Assembly: GCA_036562565.1 (NCBI GenBank)
Contig: DATCJY010000090.1
Coordinates: forward strand, 45,794-109,793
Reading direction: 5' to 3'
From: DATCJY01 sp036562565
GTDB taxonomy: Bacteria > Bacteroidota > Bacteroidia > Flavobacteriales_D > Sanyastnellaceae
DNA: 64,000 nt
Shown in pieces: positions 15,859 to 24,964 of the stretch. Each line of letters opens with the position of its first letter. The stretch's first letter is position 1. The notes beneath the pieces are model-generated. The model worked only from the letters and a program-made list of their open reading frames with translations. It had not been told where the DNA came from and searched no databases. A program made the position numbers and the translations under genes.

Positions 15859-17550
15859 ATGCAACGCATCATAGAGTGTATTCCAAATATATCGGAAGGT
15901 AGAGATAGGGCTAGAATCAACGCCATCACATCAGTAGTTGAAACAGTACCCGGAGTGATGTTGCTGGATGTGGATCCGGGGGCAGCCACCAATCGCACCG
16001 TTATCACATTTGCGGGTGAACCCGAAGCGGTGGTAGAAGCAGCTTTTCTATTGATTAAGAAAGCCTCCGAGCTCATTGATATGCGCCATCACAAAGGCGA
16101 GCATCCCCGACAAGGCGCTACTGATGTTTGCCCATTGGTGCCCATAAGCGGAGTAACCATGGATGAATGCGTTGCATTGGCTAAGCAGCTCGGAGAGCGC
16201 GTGGGGCGCGAACTTGGAATTCCGGGCTATTACTATGAATATGCAGCTACTTCTCCTGAACGCCAGAACCTGGCCAATAATCGCAAGGGAGAGTATGAGA
16301 ACATCGGTAAAATTGAAACCCCGGAGTGGAAGCCTGATTTCGGTCCTGATAAAGTGAACGACACAGTTCGTAAAGCCGGCATCACGACAATTGGTGCGCG
16401 CGATTTTCTTGTTGCTTACAACATCAACCTCAATACAACTTCTACTCGCAGAGCAAATGCAATCGCTTTCGATATCAGAGAAGCTGGACGCATCATTTAT
16501 GACCCTAAGACCAACAAACCGATTATGGACGAACATGGTGAGCCCAAGCGTCAACCGGGTAGTTTGAAATACGTGAAAGGAATCGGCTGGTACATTCCTG
16601 AATATGGAATTGCGCAATTGTCTCTCAACTTGACCAACATCACCAAAACACCCGTTCACATTGCTTTTGATGAGGCCTGTAAGAAAGCACACGAACGAGG
16701 TGTAAGAGTAACGGGGTCGGAATTGGTAGGCTTGATTCCTAAGCAAGCCTTGCTGGATGCAGCTGATTATTTCCTCAAGAAACAACAACGTTCACTGGGT
16801 ATCAGCGAAAAAGAGAAGATAAAGATTGCCGTGAAATCCTTGGGGTTGGATGATTTGGCTCCATTCAAACCTGAGGAAAAAGTCATTGAATACATCATCG
16901 AGAAGAAGATGAATACAACCAAGAAATTGGTGGATATGAGTCTTACAGATTTCGCTGATGAAACCGCGAGTGAATCCCCTGCTCCCGGTGGTGGTAGTAT
17001 CAGTGCTTATGTTGGAGCGCTAGGAGCTGCTTTGGGAGCTATGGTCGCCAACTTGAGTGCCCACAAGCGCGGATGGGATGATCGTTGGGAGGAATTTTCT
17101 TACTGGGCAGAGAAAGGCATGGAATATCAGCAACGCTTGTTGTTCCTAGTGGATGAAGACACGCGTGCTTTCAATCGCATCATGGATGGATTTGGCTTGC
17201 CAAAGAATACCGATGAAGAAAAGAAACATCGTGCTGCTATCATCGAAGAAGCATCCAAGTATGCGATGCAGGTACCGCTCATGACGGCTGAAACGGCCTT
17301 GGCAAGTATGGAAGTGATGAAGCAAATGGTGGAGCATGGCAATCCCAATTCTGTGACGGATGCAGGTGTGGGAGCATTGTGCGCACGCACTGCCGTTTTA
17401 GGCGCGGTGATGAATGTTCGCATTAATGCAGGTGGTATCAAAGACAAAGCTTTCACTGCCGAACTTCTTGAAAAGGCTGCACAAATTGAGCAGCAAGCAG
17501 AAGCAGCGGAAGCGGAGATTAGAAAAATGGTTGCTGAAAAAATTAAGTAA
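15859..17550 (+). CDS. ftcD: Bifunctional glutamate formimidoyltransferase / formimidoyl-THF cyclodeaminase
   Basis: 563 residues. Residues 1 to about 300 are the formiminotransferase ('IIECIPNISEGRD', 'DMRHHKGEHPRQGATDVCPL'), which moves the formimino group from N-formimino-glutamate to tetrahydrofolate. Residues from about 335 are the cyclodeaminase ('SESPAPGGGSISAYVGALGA'), which converts 5-formimino-THF to 5,10-methenyl-THF and ammonia. This ends histidine degradation. No hutH, hutU or hutI gene is nearby. ATG at 15859 is the conserved start. The O-methyltransferase gene begins 6 bp after the stop, suggesting co-transcription. Confidence 0.95.
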   Translation: MQRIIECIPNISEGRDRARINAITSVVETVPGVMLLDVDPGAATNRTVITFAGEPEAVVEAAFLLIKKASELIDMRHHKGEHPRQGATDVCPLVPISGVTMDECVALAKQLGERVGRELGIPGYYYEYAATSPERQNLANNRKGEYENIGKIETPEWKPDFGPDKVNDTVRKAGITTIGARDFLVAYNINLNTTSTRRANAIAFDIREAGRIIYDPKTNKPIMDEHGEPKRQPGSLKYVKGIGWYIPEYGIAQLSLNLTNITKTPVHIAFDEACKKAHERGVRVTGSELVGLIPKQALLDAADYFLKKQQRSLGISEKEKIKIAVKSLGLDDLAPFKPEEKVIEYIIEKKMNTTKKLVDMSLTDFADETASESPAPGGGSISAYVGALGAALGAMVANLSAHKRGWDDRWEEFSYWAEKGMEYQQRLLFLVDEDTRAFNRIMDGFGLPKNTDEEKKHRAAIIEEASKYAMQVPLMTAETALASMEVMKQMVEHGNPNSVTDAGVGALCARTAVLGAVMNVRINAGGIKDKAFTAELLEKAAQIEQQAEAAEAEIRKMVAEKIK

Positions 17551-17556
17551 TAAACG

Positions 17557-18198
17557 ATGCACTTTCTTTCAGAAGATCTGGAGCGTTATGTAGAACAGCA
17601 TACTCAGCCGGAGCCTGAATTGCTGGCCAAGCTCAATCGCGAGACGTGGCAGAAGGTCATTAACCCGCGCATGTTGAGTGGTCACTTGCAAGGCCGTGCC
17701 TTGAGTATGTTTTCCAAAATGATTCAACCGATGTATGTGCTTGAGATTGGTACATATACAGGTTATTCTGCATTGTGCTTTGCTGAAGGTTTGAGAGAAG
17801 GAGGCAAGGTTGTTACCATCGACATCAATGATGAGCTGCAGAGCATCCAAGATAAATATTTCTCAGCATCGCCCTTTGCAGCGCAAATCGAAAGACACTT
17901 TGGCAATGCATTGGATATCATTCCGGCATTGACCTATGACTTTGATCTTGTCTTTTTGGATGCCGATAAAGAGAATTATCTGAATTACTACCACATGCTC
18001 ATTCCCCGCATGAAGAGCGGTTCCTACATCATGGTGGATAATGTTTTGTGGAATGGCAAGGTGCTGCATCCTGCATCTCCGAAAGATGTGGATACGCGAG
18101 TAATGCAAGAGCTCAACGCATTGATGACCCGTGATGAGCGAATTGAGAATGTTCTTCTTCCACTCAGAGATGGGCTTATGATTGGCCGTGTGAAATGA
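17557..18198 (+). CDS. SAM-dependent O-methyltransferase (CCoAOMT-like family 3)
   Basis: 213 residues. The SAM site 'VLEIGTYTGYSALCFAEGL', the metal/SAM motif 'DLVFLDADKENYLNYYHML' and the acidic 'MVDNVLWNGKVL' fit the cation-dependent O-methyltransferase family. These methylate catechol-like hydroxyls or tRNA wobble uridine derivatives (TrmR); the substrate here is not deducible. It follows ftcD by 6 bp and converges with the DtxR-type regulator gene. Confidence 0.9.
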   Translation: MHFLSEDLERYVEQHTQPEPELLAKLNRETWQKVINPRMLSGHLQGRALSMFSKMIQPMYVLEIGTYTGYSALCFAEGLREGGKVVTIDINDELQSIQDKYFSASPFAAQIERHFGNALDIIPALTYDFDLVFLDADKENYLNYYHMLIPRMKSGSYIMVDNVLWNGKVLHPASPKDVDTRVMQELNALMTRDERIENVLLPLRDGLMIGRVK

Positions 18199-18207
18199 GT
18201 TAGGAGA

Positions 18208-18861
18208 TTATACCACGTAAATGTTTTCAGCGAATTTTTGACTCACCGTATGTTGAGTTCCATTCACTTCAATGGTGAGTGAGTTGTCATATTCTTGAAG
18301 TGCGAGCACTTTTATCTTACTGCTCAACCCCAATCCTACTTTCATCACATAATGCAGAAAGGGGGTAGTGCTGTCCTTCACGGCTACCATTTTGCAACTC
18401 TTTCCCACAGCCACATCGGCCAAAACCTTTTTGTGCTCCACACTGAATTCTCCTTTGCTGTTAGGGATGGGGTCACCGTGTGGATCAAAAGTCGGATGTC
18501 CTAGGAATTTATCGAGTTTCTCGATGAGTTTCGAAGATTGGATGTGCTCCAACTGTTCCGCTACTTCGTGCACTTCATCCCAAGTAAACTCTAGTTTTTC
18601 ATAAAGAAAAGTTTCCCATAGCCTATGTTTCCGCAACACTTCGGTAGCATGTTTCTTACCACTCTTCGTGAGAGATACTTTGCCGTATTTCTCGTAATCC
18701 ACAAGCTTCTTATCCCGCAACTTTTTGAGCATATCGGTAACTGTCGCAGGTTTCACATCCAGATGTGATGCGAGCTCATTGGTACCGGCATTGGGCTTGC
18801 CGCTTTCCATCGTGAATTTAAGAATGGCCTTGAGATAATTCTCCTCTGTGAATGATAGCAT
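18208..18861 (-). CDS. DtxR/MntR-family metal-dependent transcriptional regulator
   Basis: 217 residues. The N-terminal winged helix 'FTEENYLKAILKF' and 'ELASHLDVKPATVTDMLKKL' reads DNA. The dimerisation/metal-binding region contains 'HRLWETFLYEKLEFTWDEVHEVAEQLEHI', with the conserved Glu and His ligands. A C-terminal FeoA/SH3-like domain completes the long DtxR form. It represses metal uptake when Fe2+ or Mn2+ is abundant. The divergent neighbour is a TonB-dependent receptor, the likely target, and a palindromic site lies between them. A -7 element on this strand ends 4 bp before the ATG. Confidence 0.93.
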   Translation of the reverse strand: MLSFTEENYLKAILKFTMESGKPNAGTNELASHLDVKPATVTDMLKKLRDKKLVDYEKYGKVSLTKSGKKHATEVLRKHRLWETFLYEKLEFTWDEVHEVAEQLEHIQSSKLIEKLDKFLGHPTFDPHGDPIPNSKGEFSVEHKKVLADVAVGKSCKMVAVKDSTTPFLHYVMKVGLGLSSKIKVLALQEYDNSLTIEVNGTQHTVSQKFAENIYVV

Positions 18862-18865
18862 ACCA

Positions 18866-18873
18866 CAAAACTA
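18866..18873 (-). promoter_or_regulatory. -7 promoter element (TAGTTTTG) of the DtxR-type regulator gene
   Basis: On the minus strand TAGTTTTG matches TANNTTTG exactly and is followed by four bases (TGGT) and then the ATG. It mirrors the element at 18917 on the other strand. A shared TTTAAA at 18891-18896 is 17 bp upstream and could be the -33 region. Confidence 0.6.
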
Positions 18874-18896
18874 AAACAAGTTGTCAAATATTTAAA

Positions 18897-18912
18897 GTTA
18901 GGAGAATCTAAC
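18897..18912. promoter_or_regulatory. Candidate DtxR-type operator
   Basis: GTTAG-GAGAAT-CTAAC, a 16-bp interrupted palindrome, lies between the -33 and -7 regions of the TonB-receptor promoter. It resembles the TTAGG...CCTAA half-sites of DtxR/IdeR boxes. A second, perfect palindrome (AACTAATTAGTT, 18910-18921) overlaps its right end and the -7 element. Binding here would block the receptor promoter. Assignment to the adjacent regulator is inference. Confidence 0.5.
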
Positions 18913-18916
18913 TAAT

Positions 18917-18924
18917 TAGTTTTG
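18917..18924 (+). promoter_or_regulatory. -7 promoter element (TAGTTTTG) of the TonB-dependent receptor gene
   Basis: An exact TANNTTTG match, 20 bp downstream of TTTAAA (18891-18896) and only 4 bp (CAAC) before the ATG at 18929, so the mRNA would be leaderless or nearly so. Confidence 0.6.
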
Positions 18925-18928
18925 CAAC

Positions 18929-21247
18929 ATGAAAAATAGGTTAGTCTCATTTCCTAAGTATTGCATTGCTTACACCCTGGTGATGAGCGGATGGCTTTAT
19001 TCGGTGTGTGCATGGGCACAAACAGCCGTCTTGAATGGAACAATTCAATGCGAAGGTGAACCAATCGAGTTCGCAACGATTCACTTAAAGGGAACGAACT
19101 ATGGAGCAATGACCGATAATGCAGGAAAGTTTGTCATTACAAATGTTCCATTGGGAACCTATGTATTGGAGGTGTCAGCACTTGGTTATATACATCAATC
19201 AAGGAACATTCAACTAAAAAGTAATCAAGTTCATTATCTCGAAATAGAACTCGATAGAGCAGCATCGTCCTATAACGAAGTGGTAGTGACCGGAACATTG
19301 AAAGAGGTTGTTCGCTCTGAAAGTCCTGTACCTGTGGAGGTTTATACAACTGCTTTTCTAAAGAAAAATCCTACACCGAACATATTTGAAGCCCTGCAGA
19401 ACGTCAACGGAGTGAGGCCGCAATTGAACTGTAACGTCTGCAATACGGGGGATATTCACATCAATGGTTTGGAAGGACCCTATACAATGGTCTTGATCGA
19501 TGGTATGCCCATTGTGAGTTCCTTATCAACAGTTTATGGATTGATGGGAATTCCCACCTCCATGATTGAACGAGTAGAAATAGTGAAAGGTCCAGCATCA
19601 TCGCTTTATGGAAGCGAAGCGGTGGGAGGATTGATCAATATTATAACCAAGAGTCCGAGCAATGCTCCAATACTCTCGTTTGATATTTCATCCACTACCT
19701 GGCTTGAAAACAATTTAGACCTATCATTTAAAAAATCTCTTGGCAAGCGATTTCACCTCCTCATAGGGGCCAATGGCTTTTACTATAACCATGTGATGGA
19801 CAACAACGGGGATAACTTTACGGATGTAGCATTGCAAAAGCGTGTTTCTGTTTTTCAGAAATGGAACATGCTTCGCAAAGAGCATCGCTTGTTTTCGGTT
19901 GCCGGCCGTTACATGTATGAAGACCGATGGGGCGGAGACGTGCGCTGGACTCCACAGTTTCGAGGAGGCGATAGCATATATGGTGAGAGCATTACCACAC
20001 AACGATGGGAATTAATAAGCCAATACCAACTACCGGTTAAAGAGAAGGTACTCCTATCTATTTCGTTCAATCAACATTTGCAAGACAGCTATTACGGAAC
20101 AACCTATTATCAAGCGCAGCAGCGCATAGGATTCACACAACTCACTTGGGACAAAAGCTATAAAAGGCATGATTTGCTAAGTGGTATGGCGATGCGTTAT
20201 ACCTATTATGATGACAACACACCGGCAACATCCTACCTTGATAATGGCGTACTTCGCAACAAGGTATCCCATACCTACTTGCCCGGCATCTTTGTTCAGG
20301 ATGAATGGAAGTTCGCATCGGAGCACAGGTTGTTGTTAGGATACCGATGGGACTATCACTCGCATCATGGCCATATTCATACACCGCGTTTTGCTTATAA
20401 ATGGTCCATAAGTGATGAAGCGATACTTCGTCTCAATGCCGGAACAGGATTCCGAGTCGTGAATCTTTTTACTGAAGACCACGCAGCCATGACCGGTGCG
20501 CGTGATGTCATTGTTCGCAACGATTTAAGACCGGAGCGTTCGAAGAACATCAACCTCAATCTGCTCAAGAAAAATTATTGGAAGAGAGGATATCTCGGCT
20601 GGGATGCATCTGTTTTTTATACGCATTTTGATAACAAGATTTTGCCTGATTATGATTCGCATCCCAATCAAATCATATATGATAATTTAATCGGTTATGC
20701 CCGAAGCATGGGACTGAGTTGGAACTTGGATTACACCTCCGTGAAAGGAATAAAGCTCAACTTGGGCATGACATTGATGGAAGTTCAAGTGAAAAGTGAT
20801 GAGCGAGTTGAGCGCCAGATGCTTACCGAACGCATGACCGGAACATGGGGGATAAGCTATACAATTGAACGATACTTTACCTCCATTGACTATACCGGTA
20901 ATGTTTACAGTCCGATGCGGTTGCCATTATTGGGCCAGCAAGATCCGAGAAAGGAATTCTCGCCATGGTGGAGCATTCAGAATCTGCAACTCACCTATAA
21001 AGGCTGGAAAAATTTTGAATTATATGGAGGAATAAAAAATTTGCTCAATTGGACACCGAACAAAGGCAATCCTTTTTTAATAGCCCGTTCATTTGATCCG
21101 TTTGACAAGGATGTTGTATTTGATGAAAACGGTCAAGTGATAGCCACGCCATCCAATCCGTATGCTTTGACATTTGACCCCACCTATGTGTACGCGCCCA
21201 ACCAAGGGATAAGAGTTTTTTTCGGTTTGCGAGTTAGATTATCATAG
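18929..21247 (+). CDS. TonB-dependent outer membrane receptor (probably metal or siderophore uptake)
   Basis: 772 residues: signal peptide (about 1-31, ending AWAQ), a carboxypeptidase-regulatory-like beta domain (about 32-110), a plug (about 115-240) and a 22-strand-type barrel ending in an aromatic-rich strand. The plug carries 'HINGLEGPYTMVLIDGMPIV' and 'ERVEIVKGPASSLYGSEAVG', typical of receptors for iron chelates. An unusual Cys pair (CNVC) sits just before the plug loop. The DtxR-type regulator is divergent and shares the promoter region, supporting iron- or manganese-controlled uptake. The ligand is unknown. A terminator follows directly. Confidence 0.93.
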   Translation: MKNRLVSFPKYCIAYTLVMSGWLYSVCAWAQTAVLNGTIQCEGEPIEFATIHLKGTNYGAMTDNAGKFVITNVPLGTYVLEVSALGYIHQSRNIQLKSNQVHYLEIELDRAASSYNEVVVTGTLKEVVRSESPVPVEVYTTAFLKKNPTPNIFEALQNVNGVRPQLNCNVCNTGDIHINGLEGPYTMVLIDGMPIVSSLSTVYGLMGIPTSMIERVEIVKGPASSLYGSEAVGGLINIITKSPSNAPILSFDISSTTWLENNLDLSFKKSLGKRFHLLIGANGFYYNHVMDNNGDNFTDVALQKRVSVFQKWNMLRKEHRLFSVAGRYMYEDRWGGDVRWTPQFRGGDSIYGESITTQRWELISQYQLPVKEKVLLSISFNQHLQDSYYGTTYYQAQQRIGFTQLTWDKSYKRHDLLSGMAMRYTYYDDNTPATSYLDNGVLRNKVSHTYLPGIFVQDEWKFASEHRLLLGYRWDYHSHHGHIHTPRFAYKWSISDEAILRLNAGTGFRVVNLFTEDHAAMTGARDVIVRNDLRPERSKNINLNLLKKNYWKRGYLGWDASVFYTHFDNKILPDYDSHPNQIIYDNLIGYARSMGLSWNLDYTSVKGIKLNLGMTLMEVQVKSDERVERQMLTERMTGTWGISYTIERYFTSIDYTGNVYSPMRLPLLGQQDPRKEFSPWWSIQNLQLTYKGWKNFELYGGIKNLLNWTPNKGNPFLIARSFDPFDKDVVFDENGQVIATPSNPYALTFDPTYVYAPNQGIRVFFGLRVRLS

Positions 21248-21252
21248 AAATG

Positions 21253-21278
21253 AAAAAGGTGGCCTGAGCCACCTTTTT
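21253..21278. terminator. Bidirectional intrinsic terminator
   Basis: A perfect 11-bp stem AAAAAGGTGGC/GCCACCTTTTT with loop CTGA, between the converging TonB-receptor and outer-membrane-protein genes; it can serve both. Confidence 0.88.
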
Positions 21279-21299
21279 ATGAATGCGATTAAATGGACG

Positions 21300-21845
21300 T
21301 TAGAACTTCGCACAAAAACCGATGTTTAGCCAAGCGATGCTATAGCCTATTTCAGCAAACAGGGCCGAGTTTTCATTAAAGAAATAACGACCACCTGCAT
21401 AGGCGCCAAATGCTACACCGCCCACTTTGGGTTCTGTAATGAAGACTTCGATGGATTTGTCGGTACTTTCAAATTTCGCACTTGCCACATTGTAACCCAG
21501 CATGAGACCACCGTAAACATCAAATTTATCATCTTGATAAAAGTGATAGTTACCTCTGGCGCCAATGATTAAATAAGAATATTTCCAACTGTACTTACTC
21601 GTCCAATAGGCCGATTCATACTTAGAAGTAGTGTACCCAACTAAACCTCCAACCCCGATTTGGTCGGTTACACCAATTTCAAATGATGCGTGAACAGGTG
21701 GAACTCCCATTTTAGAACCACTGTAGGCATAAGGACTGATTACACCCACACCGGCATGGAAAAACTTGGCACCGTTTTCAAAATGTTGAGCTGTTGCAAA
21801 AGTTGAAACAAAAGCTACGATTAAAGAGAATAGGACTTTTTTCAT
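21300..21845 (-). CDS. Small outer membrane beta-barrel protein, unknown function
   Basis: 181 residues with a signal peptide (1-19, ending ATAQ). Alternating hydrophobic/aromatic strands ('ASFEIGVTDQIGVGGLVGYT', 'YSYLIIGARGNYHFY', 'VYGGLMLGYNVASA', 'GVAFGAYAGGRYFF') end in 'IGFCAKF', with Phe last as expected for BAM recognition. This is an eight-stranded OmpX/OmpW-like barrel by pattern; no specific role can be given. Confidence 0.8.
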   Translation of the reverse strand: MKKVLFSLIVAFVSTFATAQHFENGAKFFHAGVGVISPYAYSGSKMGVPPVHASFEIGVTDQIGVGGLVGYTTSKYESAYWTSKYSWKYSYLIIGARGNYHFYQDDKFDVYGGLMLGYNVASAKFESTDKSIEVFITEPKVGGVAFGAYAGGRYFFNENSALFAEIGYSIAWLNIGFCAKF

Positions 21846-22046
21846 AGTTGATTATGGTTTAAAACGTAAAAATTTTGGGCGAAAATAGTAAAATTGATAC
21901 AGACAAAACATAAGGTATACTCCGTATTTTTTTAATTTAAAGAGGAGCAGAATGACCCAAATGATTCGCCTCCGTCAATTGCAATATAATTCGAAAACAA
22001 TAGATTTTTTTCTAATTCTCGACATCCGCAAGTTCTTCAGCAATTA

Positions 22047-22820
22047 TTAGTTAGTTAAGGGGGGGGCTTCGTCTTTTTTCTCGCGGTAGTGGTATTTTAC
22101 GGTAATTGTAGTCTGTGGATGAGTGGTGGACTCATTATCGCTTTTCGGGTTAGTTGGAATTTTCCAATAAGCATTTTCGTCATCCGGCAGTTCCGGCTCC
22201 AGTTCATATTGGTAAACCTTGCGTTGAGGCCCCTGGTTGCGATAAACAATTGCCAAAACCAGTCCGACAACAAAACCACAGGCATGCCCCTCCCACGAAA
22301 TTTTAGAATCAATAGGGAAGAGGTACCATACTAGAGAGCCATAATAGAAAATAACAGCAAGCGAAACACGCAGGAGCAATGGGTTTCTCCTTATGATACC
22401 GCTGAAAAATAGGAAAGCGAATTCACCATAGAGCAAGACACTTGCGCCAATATGATTGCTCGGGCGGCCTACCAACCAAAGAATAGCTGGTGCAACGAAC
22501 AAAATGATAAAAAAGATTTTACCGGCAATTTGGCGGTAGAAGTAAAATAGAAACGAGTTGAGGACGAGCAGCCCTAAGGAGTTCTGAGCGATGTGTTTTA
22601 TATCCCCATGTAAAAAATGCATGGTAAGTATGCCGCGCAAACCTTCCCATTGGCGAGGCCGAAGTCCATACTGCCGCAGGTCAAAGTGGAGGTATTCTAC
22701 TGTGAGAAATGCAATCCAGCAAATGGCGATTAGAAGCAGGGAAACCAAAAGAGCATCTTTTATCTTCTGAGGGTCGCTTGCCGTTCGTGTAATTTTTGGT
22801 TCAAATGGATTGTTCGCCAA
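22047..22820 (-). CDS. Rhomboid-family intramembrane serine protease
   Basis: 257 residues. Six hydrophobic segments span about 25-195. The catalytic Ser lies in 'HIGASVLLYGE' (GxS) and the catalytic His in 'WEGHACGFVVG', the Ser/His dyad of active rhomboids. 'MHFLHGDIKHIAQNSLGLLV' carries the conserved loop-1/TM2 residues, including the oxyanion Asn. A polar cytoplasmic tail of about 60 residues follows. The only start I can support is TTG at 22820: an in-frame stop lies two codons upstream and the next Met is inside the membrane domain. Substrates unknown. Confidence 0.9.
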   Translation of the reverse strand: MANNPFEPKITRTASDPQKIKDALLVSLLLIAICWIAFLTVEYLHFDLRQYGLRPRQWEGLRGILTMHFLHGDIKHIAQNSLGLLVLNSFLFYFYRQIAGKIFFIILFVAPAILWLVGRPSNHIGASVLLYGEFAFLFFSGIIRRNPLLLRVSLAVIFYYGSLVWYLFPIDSKISWEGHACGFVVGLVLAIVYRNQGPQRKVYQYELEPELPDDENAYWKIPTNPKSDNESTTHPQTTITVKYHYREKKDEAPPLTN

Positions 22821-22862
22821 CTCGTTTTAATATTTTCGTTTTCAAATCAAACAAAACTATTG

Positions 22863-23138
22863 ATGAAAAGAATTCTTTTTCTACTGCTTTTGGGTTCCTT
22901 TTCGAGTTTGGTTGCTGCTGCCAGTAACGAGGTAAAGGAGCTGAGCATGAGCCCGGACCCGGTAAAAGGCCAGAAAACTAGTACAAGTTCATCGTTTGAA
23001 CTATCAAAGGGGTATTTTTCCCTGTTTGATTTGCTCAAGATGACATCCTCGCCCGACACTGTGCGTACCGGTTCTTCAAGAAATGAGTCAAGCTCGGGAT
23101 TGAATGTTCAAACCAAGTTTAAGGTACAGGCGAAGTAA
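22863..23138 (+). CDS. Small secreted or periplasmic protein, unknown
   Basis: 91 residues from ATG at 22863. A clear signal peptide (1-20, 'MKRILFLLLLGSFSSLVAAA') is followed by a short Ser/Thr/Lys-rich polar chain with no recognised domain. It is divergent from the rhomboid gene, 42 bp apart. Coding status rests on the signal peptide and on its filling an otherwise empty gap. Confidence 0.55.
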   Translation: MKRILFLLLLGSFSSLVAAASNEVKELSMSPDPVKGQKTSTSSSFELSKGYFSLFDLLKMTSSPDTVRTGSSRNESSSGLNVQTKFKVQAK

Positions 23139-23254
23139 GTCGGCTGTTCTTCAACTCGCTCGCGTAAGACTGATTCAAACATAATCTTCATCATGGGTTT
23201 TTGCTAAACTTTCTAGAATAGCAAGAACCCTCTTTTTTTAGAGCACAATCATCT

Positions 23255-23262
23255 TAGTTTCG
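23255..23262 (+). promoter_or_regulatory. Possible -7 element for the men cluster
   Basis: TAGTTTCG (7 of 8 to TANNTTTG) ends 7 bp before the menD ATG, with a T-rich stretch about 20 bp upstream. If used, the men transcript has almost no leader. Confidence 0.4.
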
Positions 23263-23269
23263 CGCTCTG

Positions 23270-24949
23270 ATGATTTCAGATAAAAAGCCGGTACAGGATT
23301 TTGTTCAGTTGCTTCAGCAGTATGCAATTGAGCATGTCATTATCACCCCGGGTTCACGCAATGCTCCCTTTATCATCAGTCTCAGTGATCATCCTACCAT
23401 TCAATCACACAGTGTAGTGGATGAACGCAGTGCTGCGTTTGTGGCCTTGGGCATGGCGCAACAATTGCGCAAACCTGTTGTGTTGATATGTACCAGCGGA
23501 ACGGCAGCACTCAATTTTGCTCCAGCCATTGCAGAGGCTTATTATCAGCGCATACCGTTATTGGTGGTTACTGCTGACCGTCCGATTGAATGGATAGATC
23601 AAGGTGAAGGTCAAAGCATTCGCCAGCGCAATGTTTTTCAAAACTTCGTAAAAGCTTCCTATGAGATAGCTGAAGAAGCATCGGAAGGGGATTTGGTGTG
23701 GTACAATGTACGCATCATGGATGAAGCCATGCGCTTGTGTACCGAGGGTGTTCCCGGGCCGGTGCATATCAATTTTCCGCTCAGAGAAAGTCTTTACAGG
23801 ACAGCCGAACCCGATGGTATTGTGAAAACCATCCAACGTGCAGAGGTACAACTTAGCTTGTCTCCAGATGAACTCCGAGGCATTCACAAACGCATCGCAA
23901 CTGCGCAAAAGGTGATGATTCTTGCCGGACAATTGCCTCCCATTGAAGGCTTGCGCGAGCATGTCATCGCACTAGCTGAGAGAGAAAATGTGGTGGTGTT
24001 TACCGAAGCACACAGCAATCTTTCGCACCCACAATTCATCAGCACCATCGATCGCTTGATTATGGGGCTTGAAGGAGAGGAGATTGACCGGCTTGTTCCG
24101 GATTTGCTCATTACTATCGGCCACAACATTATATCGAGAAAGATAAAAGAGTATTTGCGCAAAGGACAGCCTGAGCATTGGCATGTAGATGTCAGTGGTG
24201 AAGGGCTTGATACTTATAAGCATCTTACCAAGATTATACCGCTGCATCCGGTAGATTTCTTTCGCGCCATTGACACCTCCTATACTACCACGTCAAACTA
24301 TCGCGCTCAGATTTCGGCCATGAATGATAAGGCGCGAAATGCTGCAACCACCTACCTGAAGGAAGCAGCATGGAGCGATCTCAAGGCGTTTGATATCATC
24401 ATGAAGCACATACCAGCCGGGCAGGATTTGCAAATGGGCAACAGTTCGGTGGTACGCTACATCCTTTTGTCCGATTCGCGTTCAGATTTGCGTTACTACG
24501 GAAATCGCGGAGTAGCGGGAATAGACGGGTGTACAAGTACTGCCGTTGGAGCTGCTTATATCACGCAAAAACCAACTACTTTGATATCAGGAGACATTGC
24601 TTTCTTCTATGATAGCAATGCTTTTTGGAACAACTTGGTGAGTTCCCGGCTCAAAGTGATTGTGATTAATAACAGCGGGGGAGGAATTTTCCGCATCATT
24701 CCGGGGCCATCCACCACAGGTGACGCTTTGGACACCTACTTTGAAACGGTCCATCAGCGCAGTGTGAATGGTTTAGCTGCGATGTATCATTTGCCTTGCC
24801 ATACAGTGCGTAATGAAGTAGAATTGGAAGCCGGACTTCAGTGGTTGTACGAGCAAAAAAGCTGTGCAATCCTAGAGATTGTTACGCCACGTGAGAAGAA
24901 TGACACTATTCAAAAACGTTATTTTCAATTCATCAAAGAGAACAAATAA
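23270..24949 (+). CDS. menD: 2-succinyl-5-enolpyruvyl-6-hydroxy-3-cyclohexene-1-carboxylate synthase MenD
   Basis: 559 residues, full length. MenD is a thiamine diphosphate enzyme that joins isochorismate with the succinyl semialdehyde unit from 2-oxoglutarate, the first committed step of menaquinone synthesis. Family signatures: 'IITPGSRNAPFIISLS' (N-terminal pyrimidine domain), 'TSGTAALNFAPAIAEAYYQR' and the diphosphate-binding 'SGDIAFFYDSNAFWNN'. It heads a cluster menD-menB-menA-membrane protein-menC-menE-rdgB with short gaps. menF (isochorismate synthase), often its upstream partner, is absent here. Confidence 0.95.
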   Translation: MISDKKPVQDFVQLLQQYAIEHVIITPGSRNAPFIISLSDHPTIQSHSVVDERSAAFVALGMAQQLRKPVVLICTSGTAALNFAPAIAEAYYQRIPLLVVTADRPIEWIDQGEGQSIRQRNVFQNFVKASYEIAEEASEGDLVWYNVRIMDEAMRLCTEGVPGPVHINFPLRESLYRTAEPDGIVKTIQRAEVQLSLSPDELRGIHKRIATAQKVMILAGQLPPIEGLREHVIALAERENVVVFTEAHSNLSHPQFISTIDRLIMGLEGEEIDRLVPDLLITIGHNIISRKIKEYLRKGQPEHWHVDVSGEGLDTYKHLTKIIPLHPVDFFRAIDTSYTTTSNYRAQISAMNDKARNAATTYLKEAAWSDLKAFDIIMKHIPAGQDLQMGNSSVVRYILLSDSRSDLRYYGNRGVAGIDGCTSTAVGAAYITQKPTTLISGDIAFFYDSNAFWNNLVSSRLKVIVINNSGGGIFRIIPGPSTTGDALDTYFETVHQRSVNGLAAMYHLPCHTVRNEVELEAGLQWLYEQKSCAILEIVTPREKNDTIQKRYFQFIKENK

Positions 24950-24964
24950 TTTTTAAGACATACC

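Noticed and set aside
16048..16788. 246-codon minus-strand ORF inside ftcD
   Set aside because: It lies fully opposite the conserved formimidoyltransferase domain and shows no protein features.
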